A stretch of DNA of 64,000 bases from contig JAYKNF010000024.1 in assembly GCA_036172665.1 (NCBI GenBank), positions 310,001-374,000 on the forward strand, read 5' to 3'. Numbering within the stretch: the first letter of the stretch is position 1; each line of letters begins with the position of its first letter. Made by a program: the position numbers and the translations under genes. Source of the stretch: Prosopocoilus inquinatus. Its lineage: Eukaryota; Arthropoda; Insecta; Coleoptera; Lucanidae. Below the pieces are notes generated by a model. The model saw only the letters and a list, made by a program, of their open reading frames with translations, was not told the DNA's origin and searched no databases. Shown here piece after piece: positions 25,195 through 37,442 of this stretch.

Positions 25195-28100
25195 ACCGTA
25201 ACGTCAAATAACATGATAGATAAGTAAGGATCGATTAGATACATCACAGGAACAACGCTAATACGTGTTTTTTCGTTCAAAACTATTTCTAGCTTCTGCT
25301 GCGTCCGAGAACTTCGTATCTCACATCAGAGGTACTGGAGTGCATCGTAACGTCAAATAACTTGACAGATAAGTAAGGATCGATTAGATACATCACAGGA
25401 ACAACGCTAATACGTGTTGTTTCGTTCAAAACTATTTCCAGCTTATGCTGCGTCCGAGAACTTCGTATCTCACATCAGAGTTACTGGAGTCCATCGTAAC
25501 TTGAAATAACATGATAGATAAGTAAGAATCGATTAGATACATCACAGGAACAACGCTAATACGTGTTGTTTCGTTCAGAAGTATTTCCAGCTCCTGCTGC
25601 GTCCGAGAACTTCGTATCTCACATCAGAGTTACTGGAGTCCACCGTAACGTCAAATAACATGATAGATAAGTAAGGATCGATTAGATACATCACAGGAAC
25701 AACGCTAATACGTGTTGTTTCGTTCAGAACTATTTCCAGCTCCTACTGCGTCCGAGAACTTCGTATCTCACATCAGAGTTACTGGAGTCCATCGTAACGT
25801 GAAATAACATGATAGATAAGTAAGGATCGATTAGATATGTCACAGGAACCACGCTAATACGTGTCATTTCGTTCAAAACTATTTGCAGCTCCTGCTGAGT
25901 CCGAGAACTTCTTATCTCCCATCAGAGATACTGGAGTCCGTTGAAACATCAAATAACATAGTAGATAAGTAACGAACGATTAGATACATCACAGGAATAA
26001 CGCTAATACGTGTTGTTTCGTTCAAAACTATTTCCAGCTTATGCTGCGTCCGAGAACTTCGTATCTCAAATCAGAGTTACTGGAGTCGCATCGTAACGTC
26101 AAATAACAAGATAGATAAGTAAGGATCGATTAGAAACATCACAGGAACAACGCTAATACGTGTTGTTTCGTTCAAAACTATTTCCAGCTTATGCTGCGTC
26201 CGAGAACTTCGTATCTCACATCAGAGTTACTGGAGTGCTTCGTAACGTCAAATAACAAGATAGATAAGTAAGGATCGATTAGATAAATCACAGGAACAAC
26301 GCTAGTACGTGCTCTTTCGTTCAAAACTATTTCCAGCTTCTGCTGCGTCCGAGAACTTCGTATCTCAAATCAGAGTTACTGGAGTCGCATCGTAACGTCA
26401 AATAACAAGATAGATAAGTAAGGATCGATTAGAAACATCACAGGAACAACGCTAATACGTGTTATTTCGTTCAAAACTATTTCCAGGTCCTGCTGAGTCC
26501 GAGAACCTCGTATCTCACATCAGAGTTACTGGAGTCCGTTGAAACGTCAAATAACATAGTAGATAAGTAAGGATCGATTAGATACATCACAGGAATAACG
26601 CTAATACGTGTTTTTTCGTTCAAAACTATTTCTAGCTTCTGCTGCGTCCGAGAACTTCGTATCTCACATCAGAGGTACTGGAATGCATCGTAACGTCAAA
26701 TAACTTGATAGATAAGTAAGGATCGATTAGATACATCACAGGAACAACGCTAATACGTGTTGTTTCGTTCAAAACTATTTCCAGCTTCTGCTGCGTCCGA
26801 GAACTTGGTATCTCACATCAGAGTTACTGGAGTCCATCGTAACTTGAAATAACATGATAGATAAGTAAGGATCGATTAGATCCATCAGAGGAACAACGCT
26901 AATACGTGTTGTTTCGTTCAGAACTATTTCCAGCTCCTGCTGCGTCCGAGAACATCGTATCTCACATCAGAGTTACTGGAGTCCATCGTAACTTAAAATA
27001 ACATGATAGATAAGTAAGGATCGATTAGAAATATCACAGGAACAACGCTAATACGTGTTATTTCGTTCAAAACTATTTCCAGCTATTGCTGAGTCCGAGA
27101 ACTTCGTATCTCACATCAGAGTTACTCTAGTCCGTTGAAACGTCAAATAACATAGTAGATAAGTAACGATCGATTAGATACATCACAGGAACAACGCTAA
27201 TACGTGTTGTTTCGTTCAAAACTATTTCCAGCTTCTGCTGCGTCCGAATACTTCGTATCTCACATCAGAGTTACTGGAGTGCATCGTAACGTCAAATAAC
27301 AAGATAGATAAGTAAGCATCGATTAGATACATCACAGGAACAACGATAATACGTGTTATTAAGTTCAAAACTATTTCCAGGTCCTGCTGAGTCCGAGAGC
27401 CTCGTATCTCACATCAGAGTTACTGGAGTCCGTTGAAACGTCAAATAACATAGTAGATAAGTAACGATCGATTAGATACATCACAGGAACAACGCTAATA
27501 CGTGTTGTTTCGTTCAAAACTATTTCCAGCTTCTGCTGCGTCCGAAAACTTCGTATCTCACATCAGAGTTACTGGAGTCCATCGTATCTTGAAATAACAT
27601 GATAGATAAGTAAGGATCGATTAGATACATCACAGGAACAACGCTAATACGTGTTTTTTCGTTCAAAACTATTTCCAGCTCCTGCTGAGTTCGAGAACTT
27701 CGTATCTCACATCAGAGTTACTGGAGTCCGTTGAAACATCAAATAACATAGTAGATAAGTAAGGATCGATTAGATACATCACAGGAACAACGCTAATACC
27801 TGTTGTTTCGTTCAAAACTATTTCCAGCTAATGCTGCCTCCGAGAACTTCGTATCTCACATCAGAGTTACTGGAGTCCATCGTAACGTCAAATAACATGA
27901 TAGATAAGTAAGGATCGATTAGATATATCACAGGAACAACGCTAATACGTTTTATTTCGTTCAAAACTATTTCCAGCTATTGCTGAGTCCGAGAACTTCG
28001 TATCTCACATCAGAGTTACTGGAGTCCGTTGAAACGTCAAATAACATAGTAGATAAGTAACGATCGATTAGATACATCACAGGAACAACGCTAATACGTG

Positions 28101-30011
28101 TTGTTTCGTTCAAAATTATTTCCAGCTTCTGCTGCGTCAGAGAACTTCGTATCTCACATCAGAGGTACTGGAGTGCATCGTAACGTCAAATAACTTGATA
28201 GATAAGTAAGGATCGATTAGATACATCACAGGAACAACGCTAATACGTGTTATTTCGTTCAAGACTATTTCCAGCTTCTGCTGCGTCCGAAAACTTGGTA
28301 TCTCACATCAGAGTTACTGGAGTCCATCGTAACTTGAAATAACATGATAGATAAGTAAGGATCGATTAGATACATCACAGGAACAATGCTAATACGTGTT
28401 GTTTCCTTCAGAACTATTTCCAGCTCCTGCTGGGTCCGAGAATATCGTATCTCACATCAGAGTTACTGGAGTCCATCGTAACTTGAAATAACATGATAGA
28501 TAAGTAAGGATCGATTAGATACATCATAGGAACAACGCTAATACGTGTTGTTTCGTTCAAAACTATTTCTAGCTTCTGCTGCCTCCGAGAACTTCGTATC
28601 TCACATCAGAGGTACTGGAGTGCATCGTAACGTCAAATAACTTGATAGATAAGTAAGGATCGATTAGATACATCACAGGAACAACGCTAATACGTGTTGT
28701 TTCGTTCAAAACTATTTCCAGCTTCTGCTGCGTCCGAGAACTTGGTATCTCACATCAGAGTTACTGGAGTCCATCGTAACTTGAAATAACATGATAGATA
28801 AGTAAGGATCGATTAGATGCATCACAGGAACAACGCTAATACGTGTTGTTTCGTTCAGAAGTATTTCCAGCTCCTGCTGCGTCCGAGAACATCGTATCTC
28901 ACATCAGAGTTACTGGAGTCCATCGTAACGCCAAATAACATGATAGATAAGTAAGGATCGATTAGATACATCACAGGAACAACGATAATATGTGTTATTA
29001 AGTTCAAAACTATTTCCAGGTCCTGCTGAGTCCGAGAACCTCGTATCTCACATCAGAGTTACTGGAGTCCGTTGAAACGTCAAATAACATAGTAGATAAG
29101 TAAGGATCGATTAGATACATCACAGGAACAACGCTAATACGTGTTATTTCGTTCAAAACTATTTCCAGGTCCTGCTGAGTCCGAGAACCTCGTATCTCAC
29201 ATCAGAGTTACTGGAGTCCGTTGAAACGTCAAATAATATAGTAGATAAGTAAGAATGTATTAGATACATCACAGGAACAACGCTAATACGTGTTGTTTCG
29301 TTCAGAAGTATTTCCAGCTCCTGCTGCGTCCGAGAACTTCGTATCTCACATCAGAGTTACTGGAGTCCACCGTAACGTCAAATAACATGATAGATAAGTA
29401 AGGATCGATTAGATACATCACAGGAACAACGCTAATACGTGTTACTTCGTTCAAAACTATTTCCAGCTTATGCTGCGTCCGAGAACTTCGTTTCTCATAT
29501 CAGAGATACTGGAGTCCGTTGAAACGTCAAATAACATAGTAGATAAGTAAGGATCGATTAGATACATCACAGGAACAACGCTAATACGTATTGTTTCGTT
29601 CAGAACTATTTCCAGCTCCTACTGCGTCCGAGAACTTCGTATCTCACATCAGAGTTACTGGAGTCCATCGTAACGTGAAATAACATGATAGATAAGTAAG
29701 GATCGATTATATATGTCACAGGAACCACGCTAATACGTGTCATTTCGTTCAAAACTATTTGCAGCTCCTGCTTTCGCTAATAGGTGTTTTTTCGCTCAAA
29801 ACTATTTCTAGTTTCTGCTGCGTCCGAGAACTTCGTATCTCACATCAGAGTTACTGGAGTCCATTGTAACGTTAAATAACATGATAGATAAGTAAGGATC
29901 GATTAGATACATCACAGAAACAACGCTAATACGTGTTATTTCGTTCAAAATTATTTCCAGCAACTGCTGAGTCCGAGAACTTCCTATCTCACATCAGAGT
30001 TACTGGAGTCC
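25195..30011 (+). repeat. 4817-bp tandem duplication, copy 2
   Basis: This is the second copy, ending where GTCCGGTG at 30008 replaces GTCCACCG at 25191. Differences from copy 1 seen by eye include GAATATCG for GAACATCG near 28440, GAATGTATTAG for GAATGGATTAG near 29252, GATTATATATG for GATTAGATATG near 29705 and TTCCTATC for TTCTTATC near 29980. At least six differences in 4.8 kb correspond to about 99.9% identity. Confidence 0.85.
29649..29844 (+). repeat. 196-bp chimeric monomer, copy 4 of 4
   Basis: This is the last copy of the 102-bp-deletion hybrid, with its junction at 29768. No further example is seen to the right, so this marker is confined to 14.9-29.9 kb and delimits the central domain of the window. 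Confidence 0.9.
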
Positions 30012-31185
30012 GGTGAAACGTCAAATAACATAGTAGATAAGTAAGGATCGATTAGATACATCACAGGAACAACGCTAATAGGTGTTTTTTCGCTCAAAAC
30101 TATTTCTAGTTTCTGCTGCGTCCGAGAACTTCGTATCTCACATCAGAGGTACTGGAGTGCATCGTAACGTCAAATAACTTGATAGATAAGTAAGGATCGA
30201 TTAGATACATCACAGGAACAACGCTAATACGTGTTGTTTCGTTCAAGACTCTTTCCAGTTTCTGCTGCGTCCGAAAACTTGGTATTTCACATCAGAGTTA
30301 CTGGAGTCCATCGTAACGTTAAATAACATGATAGATAAGTAAGGATCTATTAGATACATCACAGGAACATCGCTAATACGTGTTGTTTCGTTCAAAACTA
30401 TTTCCAGCTTCTGCTGCGTCCGAAAACTTGGTATCTCACATCAGAGTTACTGGAGTCCATCGTAACTTGAAATAACATGATAGATAAGTAAGGATCGATT
30501 AGATATATCACAGGAACAACGCTAATACGTGTTATTTCGTTCAAAACTATTTCCAGCTATTGCTGAGTCCGAGAACTTCGTATCTCACATCAGAGTTACT
30601 GGAGTCCGTTGAAACGTCAAATAACATAGTAGATAAGTAAGGATCGATTAAATACATCACAGGAACAACGCTAATACGTGTTTTTTCGTTCAAAACTATT
30701 TCCAGCTTCTGCTGCGTCCGAGAACTTCGTATCTCACATCAGAGTTACTGGAGTGCATCGTAACGTCAAATAACAAGATAGATAAGTAAGGATCGATTAG
30801 ATACATCACAGGAACAACGCTAATACGTGTTGTTTCGTTCAAAACTATTTCCAGCTTCTGCTGCGTCCGAAAACTTGGTATCTCACATCAGAGTTACTGG
30901 AGTCCATCGTAACTTGAAATAACACGATAGATAAGTAAGGATCGATTAGATACATCACAGGAAAAACGCTAATACGTGTTGTTTCGTTCTGAACTATTTC
31001 CAGCTCCTGCTGTTTCCGAGAACATCGTATCTCACTTCAGAGTTACTGGAGTCCATCGTAACGTTAAATAATATGATAGATAAGTAAGGATCTATTAGAT
31101 ACATCACAGGAACAACGCTAATACGTGTTGTTTCGTTCAAAACTATTTCCAGCTTCTGCTGCGTCCGAAAACTTGGTATCTCACA
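30012..31185 (+). repeat. Junction segment between the central domain and the returned left-hand unit
   Basis: These are about eight monomers with mixed relationships. About 30300-30880 aligns with 15255-15835 and 18878-19458, sharing AAGGATCTATTAG and GGAACATCGCTAAT. The rest includes private forms such as CTGCTGTTTCCGAG near 31012 and AACACGATAG near 30922. It joins the central 4817-bp repeat to the block that copies 3.9-9.3 kb, so it holds the breakpoint of the 27-kb rearrangement. Confidence 0.75.
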
Positions 31186-32228
31186 TCAGAGTTACTGGAG
31201 TCCATCGTAACTTGAACTAACATGATAGATAAGTAAGGATCGATTAGATACATCACAGGAACAACGCTAATACGTGTTGTTTCGTTCAGAACTATTTCCA
31301 GCTCCTGCTGCGTCCGAGAACATCGTATCTCACATCAGAGTTACTGGAGTCCATCGTAACGTCAAATAACATGATAGATAAGTAAGGATCGATTAGATAT
31401 ATCACAGGAACAACGCTAATACGTGTTATTTCGTTCAAAACTATTTCCAGCTATTGCTGAGTCCGAGAACTTCGTATCTCACATCAGAGTTACTGGAGTC
31501 CATCGTAACTTGAAATAACATGATAGATAAGTAAGAATCGATTAGATACATCACAGGAACAACGCTAATACGTGTTGTTTCGTTCAGAAGTATTTCCAGC
31601 TCCTGCTGCGTCCGAGAACTTCGTATCTCACATCAGAGTTACTGGAGTCCACCGTAACGTCAAATAACATGATAGATAAGTAAGGATCGATTAGATACAT
31701 CACAGGAACAACGCTAATACGTGTTACTTCGTTCAAAACTATTTCCAGCTTATGCTGCGTCCGAGAACTTCGTTTCTCATATCAGAGTTACTGGAGTCCG
31801 TTGAAACGTCAAATAACATAGTAGATAAGTAAGGATCTATTAGATACATCACAGGAACAACGCTAATACGTATTGTTTCGTTCAGAACTATTTCCAGCTC
31901 CTACTGCGTCCGAGAACTTCGTATCTCACATCAGAGTTACTGGAGTCCATCGTAACGTGAAATAACATGATAGATAAGTAAGGATCGATTAGATATGTCA
32001 CAGGAACCACGCTAATACGTGTCATTTCGTTCAAAACTATTTGCAGCTCCTGCTGAGTCCGAGAACTTCTTATCTCCCATCAGAGTTACCGGAGTCCGTT
32101 GAAACATCAAATAACATAGTAGATAAGTAACGAACGATTAGATACATCACAGGAATAACGCTAATACGTGTTGTTTCGTTCAAAACTATTTCCAGCTTAT
32201 GCTGCGTCCGAGAACTTCGTATCTCACA
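31186..32228 (+). repeat. Seven-monomer lead-in copied from 3875-4917
   Basis: It aligns with 3875-4917 at offset 27,311, with small differences such as CTTGAACTAAC near 31212 and GATCTATTAG near 31836. Left of 31186 the alignment is lost, so this is the left edge of the long-range duplicate. Confidence 0.8.
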
Positions 32229-35200
32229 TCAGAGTTACTGGAATGCATCGTAACGTCAAATAACAAGATAGATAAGTAAGGATCGATTAGGTAAATCACA
32301 GGAACAACGCTAATACGTGTTATTTCGTTCAAAACTATTTCCAGCTCCTGCTGAGTCCGAGAACTTCGTATCTCACATCAGAGTTACTGGAGTCCGTTGA
32401 AACGTCAAATAACATAGTAGATAAGTAAGGATCGATTAGATACATCACAGGAACAACGCTAATACGTGTTGTTTCGTTCAGAACTATTTCCAGCTCCTGC
32501 TGCGTCCGAGAACATCGTATCTCACATCAGAGTTACTGGAGTCCATCGTAAAGTCAAATAACATGATAGATAAGTAAGGATCGATTAGATATATCACAGG
32601 AACAACGCTAATAGGTGTTATTTCGTTCAAAACTATTTCCAGCTATTGCTGAGTCCGAGAACTTCGTATCTCACATCAGAGTTACTGGAGTCCGTTGAAA
32701 CGTCAAATAACATAGTAGATAAGTAACGATCGATTAGATACATCACAGGAACAACGCTAATACGTGTTGTTTCGTTCAAAACTATTTCCAGCTTCTGCTG
32801 CGTCCGAAAACTTCGTATCTCACATCAGAGTTACTGAAGTGCACCGTAACGTCAAATAACAAGATAGATAAGTAAGGATCGATTAGATACATCACAGGAA
32901 CAACGATAATACGTGTTATTAAGTTCAAAACTATTTCCAGGTCCTGCTGAGTCCGAGAACCTCGTATCTCACATCAGAGTTACTGGAGTCCGTTGAAACA
33001 TCAAATAACATAGTAGAGAAGTAACGATCGATTAGATACATCACAGGAACAACGCTAATACGTGTTGTTTCGTTCAAAACTATTTCCAGTTTCTGCTGCG
33101 TCCGAAGACTTCGTTTCTCAAATCAGAGTTACTGGAGTCCGTTGAAACGTCAAATAACATAGTAGATAAGTAAGGATCGATTAGATACATCACAGGAACA
33201 ACGCTAATACTTGTTGTTTCGTTCAGAACTATTTCCAGCTCCTTCTGCGTCCGAGAACTTCGTATCTCACATCAGAGTTACTGTAGTGCATCGTAACGTC
33301 AAATAACAAGATAGATAAGTAAGGATCGATTAGATACATCACAGGAACAACGCTAATACGTGTTATTTCGTTCAAAACTATTTCCAGGTCCTGCTGAGTC
33401 CGAGAACCTCGTATCTCACATCACAGTTACTGGAGTCCGTTGAAACGTCAAATAACATAGTAGATAAGTAAGGATCGATTAGATACATCACAGGAACAAC
33501 GCTAATACGTGTTGTTTCGTTCAGAACTATTTCCAGCTCCTTCTGCGTCCGAGAACTTCGTATCTCACTTCAGAGTTACTGGAGTCCATCGTAACTTTAA
33601 ATAACATGATAGATAAGTAAGGATCGATTTGATACATCACAGGAACAACGCTAATACGTGTTATTTCGTTCAAAACTATTTCCAGCTCCTGCTGAGTCCG
33701 AGAACTTCGTATCTCACATCAGAGTTACTGGAGTCCGTTGAAACGTCAAATAACATAGTAGATAAGTAAGGATCGATTAGATACATCACATGAACAACGC
33801 TAATACGTGTTTTTTCGTTCAAAACTATTTCTAGCTTCTGCTGCGTCCGAGAACTTCGTATCTCACATCAGAGGTACTGGAGTGCATCGTAACGTCAAAT
33901 AACTTGATAGATAAGTAAGGATCGATTAGATACATCACAGGAACAACGCTAATACGTGTTGTTTCGTTCAAAACTATTTCCAGCTTCTGCTGCGTCCGAG
34001 AACTTGGTATCTCACATCAGAGTTACTGGAGTCCATCGTAACTTGAAATAACATGATAGATAAGTAAGGATCGATTAGATACATCACAGGAACAACGCTA
34101 ATACGTGTTGTTTCGTTCAGAACTATTTCCAGCTCCTGCTGCGTCCGAGAACATCGTATCTCACATCAGAGTTACTGGAGTCCATCGTAACGTCAAATAA
34201 CATGATAGATAAGTAAGGATCGATTAGATATATCACAGGAACAACGCTAATACGTGTTATTTCGTTCAAAACTATTTCCAGCTATTGCTGAGTCCGAGAA
34301 CTTCGTATCTCACATCAGAGTTACTGGAGTCCGTTGAAACGTCAAATAACATAGTAGATAAGTAACGATCGATTAGATACATCACAGGAACAACGCTAAT
34401 ACGTGTTTTTTCGTTCAAAACTATTTCTAGCTTCTGCTGCGTCCGAGAACTTCGTATCTCACATCAGAGGTACTGGAGTGCATCGTAACGTCAAATAACT
34501 TGATAGATAAGTAAGGATCGATTAGATACATCACAGGAAAAACGCTAATACGTGTTGTTCGTTCAAAACTATTTCCAGCTTCTGCTGCGTCCGAGAACTT
34601 GGTATCTCACATCAGAGTTACTGGAGTCCATCGTAACTTTAAATAACATGATAGATAAGTAAGGATCGAATAGATACATCACAGGAACAACGCTAATACG
34701 TGTTATTTCGTTCAAAACTATTTCCAGCTCCTGCTGAGTCCGAGAACTTCGTATCTCACATCAGAGTTACTGGAGTCCGTTGAAACGTCAAATAACATAG
34801 TAGATAAGTAAGGATCGATTAGATACATCACAGGAACAACGCTAATACGTGTTGTTTCGTTCAAAACTATTTCCAGCTTCTGCTGCGTCCGAGAACTTGG
34901 TATCTCACATCAGAGTTACTGGAGTCCATCGTAACTTGAAACAACATGATAGATAAGTAAGGATCGATTAGATACATCACAGGAACAACGCTAATACGTG
35001 TTGTTTCGTTCAGAAGTATTTCCAGCTCCTGCTGCGTCCGAGAACATCGTATCTCACATCAGAGTTACTGGAGTCCATCGTAACGTCAAATAACATGATA
35101 GATAAGTAAGGATCGATTAGATATATCACAGGAACAACGCTAATACGTGTTATTTCGTTCAAAACTATTTCCAGCTATTGCTGAGTCCGAGAACTTCGTA

Positions 35201-37442
35201 TCTCACATCAGAGTTACTGGAGTCCGTTGAAACGTCAAATAACATAGTAGATAAGTAACGATCGATTTGATACATCACAGGAACAATGCTAATACGTGTT
35301 GTTTCGTTCAAAACTATTTCCAGTTTCTGCTGCGTCCGAAAACTTCGTATCTCACATCAGAGTTACTGGAGTGCGTCGTAACGTCAAATAACAAGATAGA
35401 TAAGTAAGGATCGATTAGATACATCACAGGAACAACGATAATACGTGTAATTAAGTTCAAAACTATTTCCAGGTCCTGCTGAGTCCGAGAACCTCGTATC
35501 TCAAATCAGAGTTACTGGAGTCCGTTGAAACGTCAAATAACATAGTAGATAAGTAAGGATCGATTAGAAACATCACAGAAACAACGCTAATACGTGTTGT
35601 TTCGTTCAGAACTATTTCCAGCTCCTGCTGCGTCCGAGAACTTCGTATCTCACATCAGAGTTACTGGAGTCCGTTGAAACGTCAAATAACATAGTAGATA
35701 AGTAAGGATCGATTAGATACATCACAGGAACAACGCTAATACGTGTTTTTTCGTTCAAAACTATTTCTAGCTTCTGCTGCGTCCGAGAACTTCGTATCTC
35801 ACATCACAGGTACTGGAGTGCATCGTAACGTCAAATAACTTGATAGATAAGTAAGGATCGATTAGATACATCACAGGAACAATGCTTATACGTGTTATTT
35901 CTTTCAAGACTATTTCCAGCTTCTGCTGCGTCCGAAAACTTGGTATATCACATCAGAGTTACTGGAGTCCATCATAACTTGAAGTAATATGATAGATAAG
36001 TAAGGATCGATTAGATACATCACAGGAACAACGCTAATACGTGTTGTTTCGTTCAGAACTATTTCCAGATCCTGCTGCGTCCGAGAACATCGTATCTCAC
36101 ATCAGAGTTACTGGAGTCCATCGTAACTTGAAATAACATGACAGATAATTAAGGATCGATTAGATACATCACAGGAACAACGCTAATACGTGTTGTTTCG
36201 TTCAAAACTATTTCCAGCTTCTGCTGCGTCCGAAAACTTCGTATCTCACATCAGAGTTACTGGAGTCCATCGTAACTTGAAATAACATGATAGATAAGTA
36301 AGAATCGATTAGATACATCACAGGAACAACGCTAATACGTGTTGTTTAGTTCAGAAGTATTTCCAGCTCCTGCTGCGTCCAAGAACTTCGTATCTCACAT
36401 CAGAGTTACTGGAGTCCATCGTAACTTGAAATAACATGATAGATAAGTAAGGATCGATTAGATATGTCACAGGAACCACGCTAATACGTGTCATTTCGTT
36501 CAAAACTATTTGCAGCTCCTGCTGAGACCGAGAACTTCGTATCTCACATCAGAGTTACTGGAGTCCGTTGAAACATCAAATAACATAGTAGATAAGTAAG
36601 GATCGATTAGATACATCACAGGAACAACGCTAATATGTGTTTTTTCGTTCAAAACTATTTCTAGCTTCTGCTGCGTCCGAGAACTTCGTATCTCACATCA
36701 GAGGTACTGGAGTGCATCGTAACGTCAAATAACTTGATAGATAAGTAAGGATCGATTAGATACATCACAGGAACAACGCTAATACGTGTTGTTTCTTTCA
36801 AAACTATTTCCAGCTTATGCTGCGTCCGAGAACTTCGTATCTCACATCAGAGTTACTGGAGTCCATCGTAACTTGAAATAACATGATAGATAAGTAAGAA
36901 TCGATTAGATACATCACAGGAACAACGCTAATACGTGTTGTTTCGTTCAGAAGTATTTCCAGCTCCTGCTGCGTCCGAGAACTTCGTATCTCACATCAGA
37001 GTTACTGGAGTCCACCGTAACGTCAAATAACATGATAGATAAGTAAGGATCGATTAGATACATCACAGGAACAACGCTAATACGTGTTGTTTCGTTCAGA
37101 ACTATTTCCAGCTCCTACTGCGTCCGAGAACTTCGTATCTCACATCAGAGTTACTGGAGTCCATCCTAACGTGATATAACATGATAGATAAGTAAGGATC
37201 GATTAGATATGTCACAGGAACCACGCTAATACGTGTCATTTCGTTCAAAACTATTTGCAGCTCCTGCTGAGTCCGAGAACTTCTTATCTCCCATCAGAGA
37301 TACTGGAGTCCGTTGAAACATCTAATAACATAGTAGATAAGTAACGAACGATTAGATACATCACAGGAATAACGCTAATACGTGTTGTTTCGTTCAAAAC
37401 TATTTCCAGCTTATGCTGCGTCCGAGAACTTCGTATCTCACA
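32229..37442 (+). repeat. 35-monomer higher-order unit
   Basis: It starts with the signature monomer GGAATGCATCG...GGTAAATCACAGG and ends just before the next copy at 37443. The length of 5214 bp is 35 x 149 minus the single base lost near 34555. It is near-identical to the 39-monomer unit at 4918 up to about 36616, then resumes four monomers further on. Differences from the left copy include CCAGATCCTG near 36065, GATAATTAAGG near 36144 and CTTGAAGTAATATG near 35978. Confidence 0.83.
34551..34561 (+). repeat. Single-base deletion marker, distant partner copy
   Basis: It is the same missing T (GTGTTGTTCG) as at 7241-7250, in the 35-monomer unit. It accounts for that unit being 5214 rather than 5215 bp. 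Confidence 0.88.
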
